From: JACMQX01 sp044225675 | GTDB taxonomy: Bacteria; Pseudomonadota; Gammaproteobacteria; Burkholderiales; Burkholderiaceae_C | Assembly: GCA_044225675.1 (NCBI GenBank) | Contig: JBGAIH010000048.1 | Coordinates: 1-26,800, forward strand | Direction of reading: 5' to 3' | Length of the DNA stretch: 26,800 nt | Shown: positions 1 through 6,763 of the stretch, piece after piece | Layout: the number at the start of each line of letters is the position of its first letter | How positions within the stretch are numbered: the first letter of the stretch is position 1 | Position numbers and translations under genes: made by a program | The notes under the pieces: generated by a model | Databases searched by the model: none | Seen by the model: the letters and a program-made list of their open reading frames with translations, nothing else | What the model was told of the DNA's origin: nothing

Positions 1-1668
1 CCCGGCCGGCCGGGCTGGTCAGGCCAGCCCGCCGGCCATCCAGGCGGCGGTGCGGGTGGAGGTGCGGGCGGCGGCGCGGGTGCCATGGCCGGCGGGCCGC
101 TCTCCGGGCCCGGCTCGCGCATGGGTGGCCCCGGCGACGAAACCCGCCTGCTGACCGGCACCACGCCGCTGGCCCGGGCTCGCCAGCGTGCGCAGGGCGT
201 GCTCGGCCAGTTGCGGCGCATGCTCGGCGATCGCGGCGCGGAATTCGACGTTACCCAGACCGGCCGGGCCTCGCCGGCCCTGGCCGAGGCGATGTCGCGC
301 ATCGACGCCACGCAGATCCATTCCGGCGCCGGCAGCGTCAGCTCCGACGGCGGCCTGCTGGTCGATGGCGTGGCGGTCGAGCAGGCATCGGTGGTCGTGC
401 GCCAGCGCACGGCCGAGCTCAAGAAGAAGGCCAGCACCACCGCCGAGAAAGCCACCATCGAGATCGTGGCCCTGATGTTCCAGAGCATCCTGGCCGAAGA
501 GCGCATCCCGCCGGCCGTGCGCGTCTGGTTCGCCCGGCTGCAGATGCCGGTGCTGCGCGTCGCGCTGTCCGAGCCGGAGTTCTTCGGCACGCTGCAGCAT
601 CCGGCGCGCCAGCTGATCGACCGCATGGGCTCCTGCGTCATGGGCTTTGACGCCAGCGCGATCAACGGCAGCGCGCTGGAGGCCGAGATCAAGCGCGTGG
701 TGCAGGTGATCGAGCAGTACCCCGAGACCGGCCGGCGCGTGTTCCAGCTCGTCTACGAGGAATTCCAGAAGTTCCTGGCCAAGTTCCTCACCGAAAGCGG
801 CGCCAACCAGCGCCTCGTCAGCGTGGCGCAGCAGGTCGAGCAGAAGGAAACGATGGCGATCCAGTACACCATCGAGATGCGCAACATGCTCAAGGACATC
901 CCGGTGCGCGAGGAGATCCGGGAGTTCCTGTTCAAGGTCTGGGCCGAAGTGCTGGCGGTGGCCGCCGTCAAGAACGGCCCGCAGCACCCCGAGACCATCT
1001 CGCTCAAGAAGTGCGCCTCCGACCTCGTCTGGGCCGCCAGCGCCAAGCCCAACCGCAACGACCGGGCCCGGGTCATCCAGGACCTGCCCGCGCTGCTGCA
1101 GCGCCTGCGCCAGGGCATGACGCTGCTGGGGGTGCAGGGCGCCGAGCAGGAGACGCACATCAAGAGCATCGGCGACACGCTGGCTGACGCCTTCATGTCC
1201 AAGACCGAGGCCATCCCGCGCGAGCAGATCGACGCCATGGCGCGGCGCCTGGCCAACCTGGAAGACTTCGTGGGTGACGGCTCGGCCGGCGACCTGCCGC
1301 TGGACTCCGAGAGCATCGAGATGATGCTGGGCATCGACGCCTCGTCCATCATCGTCGTGGCCGACGGCGGCTCGCGTCCGAGCGACGCCATGCTGGCCTG
1401 GGCCAACGAGCTGGAGCTGGGCACCTGGTTCACCCTGGACCACAACAACCAGACCAGCCAGGTGCAGTTCGCCTGGCGCAGCGACCGCAAGCAGCTGCAC
1501 CTGTTCGCCTCGACCGACGGCAAGAGCTATCTGATCCAGGCCCGGCGTCTGGCGGCCTACCTCCAGGCCGGCCTGCTTGTGCCGACCGAAGAGGAAGCAC
1601 TCACTGTACGAGCCACGCGCGACGCACTCGCCAAGCTCGACGCCAACCCCGAGCGCCTGCTCAACTGA
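1..1668 (+). CDS. DUF1631-family protein, C-terminal part (5' end outside window)
   Basis: The reading frame is open from base 1 to the TGA ending at 1668, so the gene almost certainly starts left of the window. The first in-frame ATG (85) sits inside a Gly/Pro/Arg-rich low-complexity stretch and has no convincing ribosome site. The visible part is about 555 residues. After the Gly-rich linker comes a predicted helical body with the hallmark wording of the DUF1631 family: a segment reading IPPAVRVWFARLQMPVLRVA, then FF and HPARQLIDRMG. A C-terminal module (GTWFTLDHN onwards, about residue 450) looks like a small beta domain followed by a helix. DUF1631 proteins are cytoplasmic and of unknown function, and full-length members are often 700 residues or more. 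It lies directly upstream of cheY in the same direction, but a promoter-like element and hairpin separate the two. A link to motility is only suggested by position. Confidence 0.8.
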   Translation, partial: PGRPGWSGQPAGHPGGGAGGGAGGGAGAMAGGPLSGPGSRMGGPGDETRLLTGTTPLARARQRAQGVLGQLRRMLGDRGAEFDVTQTGRASPALAEAMSRIDATQIHSGAGSVSSDGGLLVDGVAVEQASVVVRQRTAELKKKASTTAEKATIEIVALMFQSILAEERIPPAVRVWFARLQMPVLRVALSEPEFFGTLQHPARQLIDRMGSCVMGFDASAINGSALEAEIKRVVQVIEQYPETGRRVFQLVYEEFQKFLAKFLTESGANQRLVSVAQQVEQKETMAIQYTIEMRNMLKDIPVREEIREFLFKVWAEVLAVAAVKNGPQHPETISLKKCASDLVWAASAKPNRNDRARVIQDLPALLQRLRQGMTLLGVQGAEQETHIKSIGDTLADAFMSKTEAIPREQIDAMARRLANLEDFVGDGSAGDLPLDSESIEMMLGIDASSIIVVADGGSRPSDAMLAWANELELGTWFTLDHNNQTSQVQFAWRSDRKQLHLFASTDGKSYLIQARRLAAYLQAGLLVPTEEEALTVRATRDALAKLDANPERLLN

Positions 1669-1682
1669 GGGCGGCCTGCTGC

Positions 1683-1743
1683 AAAAAGCGGCAGCTTTCC
1701 CGCTCTTTCCCGCGCTTCGGCGGCGCGGTGCCCGACCCACAAT
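1683..1743 (+). promoter_or_regulatory. Putative FlhDC-type box and -10 element before cheY
   Basis: AAAAAGCG (1683-1690), a 10-base spacer, then CGCTCTTT (1701-1708) form a near-perfect inverted repeat. Each half matches 7 of 8 bases of the enterobacterial FlhD4C2 half-site AAATAGCG or its complement, and the 10-base spacing matches the known 10-12. The outer flank on the right (GCGCT) also partly fits the consensus. A -10-like CACAAT lies at 1738-1743, exactly 55 bases after the start of the first half. The same 55-base geometry recurs before fliL. The predicted transcript starts near 1750, leaving a leader of about 68 bases before the cheY GTG. The match is seen in the sequence; FlhDC binding is inferred. 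Confidence 0.5.
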
Positions 1744-1764
1744 GCCCTGACCGGGTGGACTTTC

Positions 1765-1785
1765 GGCCTCGCGTTGCGCGAGGCC
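1765..1785 (+). promoter_or_regulatory. Perfect hairpin in the cheY leader
   Basis: GGCCTCGCG (1765-1773), loop TTG, CGCGAGGCC (1777-1785): a 9-bp perfect inverted repeat, very GC-rich. It lies downstream of the predicted -10 (1738-1743) and 32 bases before the cheY start codon, so it would be in the leader RNA. The bases after it (TTGCC) are not a T tract, so it is not a classical intrinsic terminator. It could protect the 5' end, pause polymerase or bind a regulator. It could also end the upstream DUF1631 transcript. Confidence 0.5.
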
Positions 1786-1817
1786 TTGCCAAGCCCGGCC
1801 CCTTCAGGAGCTGTGCC

Positions 1818-2180
1818 GTGCCTTCCATTCTTGCCGTCGACGATTCCGCCTCCATGCGCCAGATGCTGTCCTGCGCGCTGCAGGCCGGTGGCCACACGGT
1901 GATCGAGGCCGTCGACGGTGTCGACGCGCTGGAGAAGATGGCGCTGCACGGCATCGACGTCGTGCTCACCGACCACAACATGCCCCGCATGGACGGGCTG
2001 TCGCTCACCCGCTCGCTGCGTGCCAGCGCCCGCTACCGGGACCTGCCGGTGCTCATCCTCACCACCGAGTCCAGCGCCGAGGTCAAGCAGCTCGGCCGCG
2101 AAGCCGGCGCCACCGGCTGGCTGCTCAAGCCCTTCGATCCGCCGCGCCTGCTGGAAGTGATCGAGCGCGTCACGCGCTGA
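1818..2180 (+). CDS. cheY: Chemotaxis response regulator CheY
   Basis: Single receiver domain of 120 residues, cytoplasmic. It takes phosphate from CheA-P and binds FliM to change rotor direction. The acidic pair D8-D9, phospho-acceptor D52 (in DHNMPRMDG), T82 (in LTTES) and K104 (in LLKPF) stand at the same relative spacing as D12, D13, D57, T87 and K109 of E. coli CheY. There is no output domain. The start chosen is GTG at 1818: it opens directly into the first beta strand, and AGGAG (1806-1810) lies 7 bases upstream. An upstream in-frame ATG (1728) would add 30 residues of non-receiver sequence and would begin before the predicted -10, so it was rejected. It is first gene of the chemotaxis operon, 16 bases before cheA. 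A PilH- or Frz-type receiver is possible, but the context favours CheY. Confidence 0.93.
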   Translation: MPSILAVDDSASMRQMLSCALQAGGHTVIEAVDGVDALEKMALHGIDVVLTDHNMPRMDGLSLTRSLRASARYRDLPVLILTTESSAEVKQLGREAGATGWLLKPFDPPRLLEVIERVTR

Positions 2181-2196
2181 CCGCCGGAGTGCCGCC

Positions 2197-4329
2197 ATGC
2201 CGCTTGCCGCCGCCGAATCCCCCCGGGCCATGGACCTGACGCAGTTCTACGACGTCTTCTTTGCCGAGGCCGCCGAAAACCTCTCGCGCATGGAGCAGCT
2301 CCTGGTGGACCTGGACACCGACGCGCCCGACGATGAAACCCTGCACGCCATCTTCCGCTGCGCCCACTCGATCAAGGGCGGCGCCGCAACCTTCGGCTTC
2401 TCGGACGTGACCGCGCTCACCCATGTGATGGAGACCCTGCTGGACCGCCTGCGCCGCCATGAACTGCCGGTGGAGCGAGCCATGGTCGACGTGCTGCTGG
2501 CCGCTGGCGACGAGCTCACCGCCATGCTGGACCGCCGCCAGGACGGCGAGACGGCCCTGGTGGACGACAGTGACCTGATCGACCGGCTCACGCGTTTTGC
2601 CCAGGGTGGCGGCACGTGCGAGGCACCAGCACCTGCACCCGCTGTGCCGCCGCAGGCGTGCCGCGCCGTTCAGGCGGCCGCCGCCACGCCGCCGGCACGC
2701 GAGCTGCAGATGCTCGCCGGACCGCTGGCCACGCCCTCGATCGCCGACGACCTCATCGAGCTGTTCTCCGAGGTGGGCGGCGCGGGCGACCTGACGCGCG
2801 CCGACCCGCTGCCCGGACAGGACGCGAAGACCGTGCGCTTCCGGCTTGCCACGAGCAGCACCGACGCGGAGGTGATGGACCTCTGCGGATTCCATGTCGG
2901 GCGCGAGCAGATCCAGCTGTCGCCCTGGCCCTGCCGCGAGGACTTTGGCCTGTTCGAGCCCCAGGTCCGGATGCCGGCCGCTGCATCGGCCCCTGTGGAG
3001 CCCTCGGTGGCACCTGTTGCGCCGGTGCCGGCGGCTGACCGCCCAGGCAGCCAGAAAGACGTTTCCAGGGATGCCCCCAAGGAGGGGTCCACAGAAGGGG
3101 CCAAGGAGGGTGGCAAGGAGGGTGCCAGGAGCAGCCGCCGCAGCAGCGCCGTGGCCGCAGCCGAAGCCACCATCCGCGTCGGCGTCGGCAAGGTCGACCA
3201 GCTGATCAACCTCATGGGTGAGCTCGTCATCACGCAGGCCATGCTCTCGCAGCGAGCCGCCGTGCTCGACCGCGCGGTGCAGCAGGAGCTGATGGCCGGC
3301 CTGGCCGATCTCGAGCGCACCACGCGCGACCTGCAGGACTCCGTCATGTCGATCCGCATGATCCCCATGGCCGAAGTCTTCAACCGCTTTCCGCGCATGC
3401 TGCGCGACCTGGCCGGACGGCTGGGCAAGAAGATCGAATTCGTCACTGCCGGTGAAGCCACCGAGCTGGACAAGGGCCTGATCGAGAAGATCACCGACCC
3501 GCTGACCCATCTGGTCCGCAACGCGGTGGACCACGGCATCGAGCTGCCCGCCGAGCGCCTGGCCGCCGGCAAGCCGGCGCATGGCACGCTGCGGCTGAGC
3601 GCCCAGCACGAGGGCGGCTCCATCCTGATCCAGGTGCGCGACGATGGCCGCGGCCTCGACCGCGAACGCATCCTGGCCAAGGCCCGCAGCAGCGGCCTGC
3701 CGCTGCCCGAGCGCATGACGGACGGCGAGGTCTGGCAGCTCATCTTCGCGCCGGGCTTCTCCACGGCGGAGGTGGTCACCGACATCTCGGGCCGCGGGGT
3801 CGGCATGGACGTGGTCAAGCGCAACATCCTCGCGCTTGGCGGCACGGTCGATCTCGAATCGACGGCCGGCGCCGGCACCTGCGTGAGCGTGCGTCTGCCG
3901 CTGACCCTGGCCATCATGGACGGCATGTCGGTGGCCATTGGCGACGAACTGTTCATCCTGCCGCTGGCCACCGTGGTCGAGTCCTTCCAGACGCCTGCGG
4001 CATCGCTGCGCAGCCTCGCGGGCGAGGGCCGCGTGATCAAGGTCCGCGAAGACTACCTGCCGGTCGTCGTGCTGCGCGACGTGTTCGGCGTGACGCCGCA
4101 CGAGCCCGAGGACGCGCCGCACATGCTGGTCATCGTCGAGGCCGAAGGCCGGCGCGTGGCGCTGCAGGTCGAGCGCCTGGTCGGCCAGCAGCAGGTCGTC
4201 GTCAAGAACCTCGAGTCCAACTACCGCAAGGTGCCCAACGTGTCGGGCGCCACCATCATGGGCGACGGCCGCGTCGCCCTCATCCTGGACGTCGCCGCGC
4301 TGTCGCGCGCAGGCGCCCGGGCCTCCTGA
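2197..4329 (+). CDS. cheA: Chemotaxis histidine kinase CheA
   Basis: Cytoplasmic kinase (710 aa) coupled to receptors through CheW; it phosphorylates CheY and CheB. Domain order: HPt (P1) with phospho-acceptor H57 in AHSIKGG; a poorly conserved middle region (about 150-285) in place of a clear CheY-binding P2; a Lys-Glu-Gly linker (about 290-312); the P3 dimerisation helices from about 320 (VDQLINLMGELVITQ); the ATP-binding P4 domain with N box THLVRNAVDHG (N442), G1 box DDGRGLDR, F-box FAPGFST and G2 box GRGVGMDVV; and the CheW-like P5 domain from about 570 to the end. ATG at 2197 has GGAG 7 bases upstream. A second ATG (2230, MDLTQF), where many relatives start, lacks a ribosome site, so the first is preferred with some doubt. 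The length is normal for the family. Confidence 0.96.
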   Translation: MPLAAAESPRAMDLTQFYDVFFAEAAENLSRMEQLLVDLDTDAPDDETLHAIFRCAHSIKGGAATFGFSDVTALTHVMETLLDRLRRHELPVERAMVDVLLAAGDELTAMLDRRQDGETALVDDSDLIDRLTRFAQGGGTCEAPAPAPAVPPQACRAVQAAAATPPARELQMLAGPLATPSIADDLIELFSEVGGAGDLTRADPLPGQDAKTVRFRLATSSTDAEVMDLCGFHVGREQIQLSPWPCREDFGLFEPQVRMPAAASAPVEPSVAPVAPVPAADRPGSQKDVSRDAPKEGSTEGAKEGGKEGARSSRRSSAVAAAEATIRVGVGKVDQLINLMGELVITQAMLSQRAAVLDRAVQQELMAGLADLERTTRDLQDSVMSIRMIPMAEVFNRFPRMLRDLAGRLGKKIEFVTAGEATELDKGLIEKITDPLTHLVRNAVDHGIELPAERLAAGKPAHGTLRLSAQHEGGSILIQVRDDGRGLDRERILAKARSSGLPLPERMTDGEVWQLIFAPGFSTAEVVTDISGRGVGMDVVKRNILALGGTVDLESTAGAGTCVSVRLPLTLAIMDGMSVAIGDELFILPLATVVESFQTPAASLRSLAGEGRVIKVREDYLPVVVLRDVFGVTPHEPEDAPHMLVIVEAEGRRVALQVERLVGQQQVVVKNLESNYRKVPNVSGATIMGDGRVALILDVAALSRAGARAS
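3079..3121 (+). repeat. Lys-Glu-Gly repeat with three AAGGAGG motifs inside cheA
   Basis: AAGGAGG occurs at 3079-3085, 3103-3109 and 3115-3121, each encoding Lys-Glu-Gly in frame (K295, K303, K307) within the flexible linker before the P3 domain. Each is a full-strength match to the 16S rRNA anti-Shine-Dalgarno sequence. No in-frame start codon lies at a useful distance: the nearest is GTG at 3151, 29 bases after the last motif. Internal initiation is therefore unlikely, but ribosome pausing is possible. Confidence 0.7.
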
Positions 4330-4337
4330 GGGGTGGC

Positions 4338-4364
4338 TCAAGAAGCCGGCCCACCTGCCGAAAC
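4338..4364 (+). promoter_or_regulatory. Possible sigma-28 (FliA) promoter before the first mcp
   Basis: TCAAGAAG (4338-4345), an 11-base spacer, then GCCGAAAC (4357-4364). Compared with TAAAGTTT-N11-GCCGATAA, the -10 part matches 6 of 8, the -35 part 4 of 8, and the spacer is exact. The 99-base gap between cheA and mcp is the longest inside the chemotaxis operon. Transcription would begin near 4371. This element would allow extra receptor expression in late flagellar assembly. Confidence 0.35.
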
Positions 4365-4428
4365 CGGATCAAGCCACTTCCCCGCCTGAAACACCGGAAC
4401 TCTCCTTCCAACCGACCGGATCCTCCTC

Positions 4429-6231
4429 ATGAACCTCCTGCGCAACTTCCGCATCGGCACCCGCCTGGCAGCGGGCTTCGGCATCATCCTGGTCATGCTC
4501 GTGGCCATGGTGGCCTTCAGCATCAACCGGCTGAGCGCGTTGCAGACCCACCTGGACGACATCGCCACCGTCCGCAACGACCAGGTGCGCCAGAGCAACC
4601 TGATGCTTGTGGCCATCCTGAGCACCACGTCCGGCGCGCGCGACTACATCCTGGCCCGCACGCCCGCCGAGCAGGCCGCCGCCGAGTCCCGCATCGCCGA
4701 ACATCGCGCGCGCTATGACGCAGCGGCCGCCGCGCTCGCGCGGCTGGTCAAGGACTTCGGCACGCCGCGCGAGGCCGAAATGATCGCCGGCATCGACCAG
4801 CAGCGCACCCGCACGCGGCCGATCGTCAACAAAATGATCGAGCAGGCCAAGGTCGGCAATTTCGACGAAGCCCGCCGCATGCTCGACGCGGACGTCCTGC
4901 CCGCGCAGGAGCGCTGGAGCCAGGCGATCCGGGACCTGGTGGACTTCGAGGACAAGGACACCGCCCAGGCCACGCACGAGGCTGGCCTGGCCTACGCAGC
5001 CTCGCGCAACTTGCTGCTGGCGGTGGCCGTCGTGGCGGTGCTGCTGGGCATCGCCTGCGCCTGGTTCATCACCTCCAGCATCACACGGCCGATCGGCGAT
5101 GCGGTGCGGGTGGCCGGCATCGTGGCCCGGGGCGACCTCACCGTGGAGATCGACACCGACGGCCACGACGAGACCGCTCGGCTGCTGCAGGCGCTGCACG
5201 ACATGACGCAGGCCCTGGCGCGCGTCGTCTCGCAGGTGCGCTCGGGCAGCGAGTCGATCGCCTCGGGCTCGGGCCAGATCGCCAACGGCAACCAGGACCT
5301 GTCGCAGCGCACCGAGGAGCAGGCCTCCAACCTGCAGCAGACCGCCTCGGCCATGGAGCAGCTCGGTGGCACGGTGCGCAACACCGCCGAGACGGCGCGC
5401 GAGGCCACGCAGCTGGCCGCCGCCGCGAGCGAGGCCGCCGAAGCCGGCGGCCGCATGGTTGGCGAGGTGGTCGACACCATGGACGGCATCCGCGACTCCA
5501 GCCGCAAGGTCAGCGACATCATCGGCGTGATCGACGGCATCGCCTTCCAGACCAACATCCTCGCGCTCAACGCGGCCGTCGAGGCCGCGCGGGCCGGCGA
5601 GCAGGGCCGCGGCTTTGCCGTGGTGGCGGCCGAGGTGCGCAGCCTCGCGCAGCGCAGCGCCGATGCGGCGCGCGAGATCAAGCAGCTCATCGGCGACAGC
5701 GTCGGCAAGGTCGAGACCGGCAGCAAGCTGGTGGGCGACGCTGGCCGCACCATGGGCGACATCGTGGCCCAGGTCAAGCGCGTGAGCACGATGATCAGCG
5801 AGATCAGCACCGCCGCCGCCGAGCAGACCCAGGGCATCGGTCAGGTGGGCGACGCCGTGACCCAGCTCGACCAGGTCACGCAGCAGAACGCCGCGCTGGT
5901 CGAAGAGCTGGCTGCGGCGGCCGGCAGCCTCAAGTCGCGTTCGGCCGAACTCGTCGGCTCGGTGGCGCAGTTCCGCCTCGACCGCACGGCGGCCGGGCTG
6001 TCCGACTTCGGCGGCACGGCACAGGCGTCGACCGGCATGGCGCCGCCAGCAGGCGCCGCGCCCGAAGCCGTGAATTTCGCGCCGGCACTCGTGGCCGCGT
6101 CCGGCCCGTCGTTCTCCGCTTCGTCCGCACCCGTTTCATCCTCACCCATCTCATCCTCCCCGGCCGCGCCCCGCGCTGCGGCCGCCCGCCCCACCCCCGC
6201 CAGTGCCGAGGCGGAGTGGACCCAGTTCTGA
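4429..6231 (+). CDS. Methyl-accepting chemotaxis protein with CheR/CheB docking tail
   Basis: Inner-membrane receptor, 600 aa. TM1 is about residues 13-32, followed by a periplasmic helical region of about 160 residues that resembles the four-helix-bundle MCP sensor class. TM2 is about 195-215, then HAMP, then the cytoplasmic methylation and signalling coiled coil. The hairpin tip carries the near-invariant GIAFQTNILALNAAVEAARA wording. After the coiled coil is an Ala/Ser/Pro-rich flexible linker of about 85 residues ending in EWTQF. An acidic-aromatic pentapeptide of this kind at the very C-terminus is the known docking site for CheR and CheB (NWETF in E. coli Tar). The ligand cannot be told from sequence. 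No clear Shine-Dalgarno precedes the ATG; it was chosen because the product begins with a normal short cytoplasmic stretch before TM1. Confidence 0.94.
   Translation: MNLLRNFRIGTRLAAGFGIILVMLVAMVAFSINRLSALQTHLDDIATVRNDQVRQSNLMLVAILSTTSGARDYILARTPAEQAAAESRIAEHRARYDAAAAALARLVKDFGTPREAEMIAGIDQQRTRTRPIVNKMIEQAKVGNFDEARRMLDADVLPAQERWSQAIRDLVDFEDKDTAQATHEAGLAYAASRNLLLAVAVVAVLLGIACAWFITSSITRPIGDAVRVAGIVARGDLTVEIDTDGHDETARLLQALHDMTQALARVVSQVRSGSESIASGSGQIANGNQDLSQRTEEQASNLQQTASAMEQLGGTVRNTAETAREATQLAAAASEAAEAGGRMVGEVVDTMDGIRDSSRKVSDIIGVIDGIAFQTNILALNAAVEAARAGEQGRGFAVVAAEVRSLAQRSADAAREIKQLIGDSVGKVETGSKLVGDAGRTMGDIVAQVKRVSTMISEISTAAAEQTQGIGQVGDAVTQLDQVTQQNAALVEELAAAAGSLKSRSAELVGSVAQFRLDRTAAGLSDFGGTAQASTGMAPPAGAAPEAVNFAPALVAASGPSFSASSAPVSSSPISSSPAAPRAAAARPTPASAEAEWTQF
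5518..5567 (+). repeat. 50-base perfect direct repeat, copy 1 (mcp signalling tip)
   Basis: This run is identical, base for base, to 7876-7925 in the second mcp and encodes the receptor hairpin tip (IIGVIDGIAFQTNILA...). The copies lie about 2.36 kb apart in direct orientation with cheW between them. The identity includes synonymous positions. Confidence 0.85.
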
Positions 6232-6247
6232 CCCAGGAGCGCAAGCC

Positions 6248-6763
6248 ATGGACATGATCAACGAAGGCGCGCACATCGCGCGCATGGAAGCCAGCTTCCT
6301 GCCGGCCCGGGCGCTGCCCGGCGAGTACCTGACCTTCCGCCTCGGCGACGAGGAATACGGCATCGACATCCAGAAGGTGCAGGAGATCCGCTCCTACGAG
6401 CCGCCCACGCGCATTCCCAACGTGCCCTCCTGCATCAAGGGCGTGGTCAACCTGCGCGGCGTGATCGTGCCGATCGTGGACCTGCGCATCAAGCTCGACT
6501 GCGCGCAGGCCGAGTACACCGAGTTCACCGTGGTGATCGTGCTGGCCGTGCACGGCCGCGTGGTCGGCACGGTGGTCGACTCGGTCTCGGACGTGCTCAA
6601 CCTGGGCGCGACCGACCTCAAGGAGCCGCCTTCCCTCTCGGGCGAGAGCGGCCCCGAATTCATCACCGGCATCGCCAGCGTGGACGACCGCATGCTGATG
6701 CTCGTGGACATGGACAGCCTGCTGGGCGACGCATCGCTCGGCCTTGCCGGAGAAGCCGCATGA
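6248..6763 (+). CDS. cheW: Chemotaxis coupling protein CheW
   Basis: Cytoplasmic adaptor (171 aa) that links receptor tips to CheA. A short N-terminal extension precedes a single CheW (SH3-like beta) domain from about residue 25: EYLTFRLGDEEYGIDI, then VQEIRSYEPPTRIPN, and GVVNLRGVIVPIVDLR, the family's most conserved block. ATG at 6248 is chosen because AGGAG (6235-6239) stands 8 bases upstream. A longer frame from 6203 would overlap the end of the preceding mcp and add unrelated residues. It is followed by the second mcp with an ATGA overlap, implying coupled translation. Placement between two receptors suits a scaffold used by both. Confidence 0.96.
   Translation: MDMINEGAHIARMEASFLPARALPGEYLTFRLGDEEYGIDIQKVQEIRSYEPPTRIPNVPSCIKGVVNLRGVIVPIVDLRIKLDCAQAEYTEFTVVIVLAVHGRVVGTVVDSVSDVLNLGATDLKEPPSLSGESGPEFITGIASVDDRMLMLVDMDSLLGDASLGLAGEAA

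Noticed and set aside
3122..3153. Internal start producing a short CheA after the AAGGAGG motifs
   Set aside because: GTG at 3122 is out of frame and the in-frame GTG at 3151 is too far from the motif.
2170..4341. Long minus-strand open frame opposite cheA
   Set aside because: Composition typical of antisense high-GC frames (His, Gln, Arg, Ala); cheA on the other strand accounts for the conservation.
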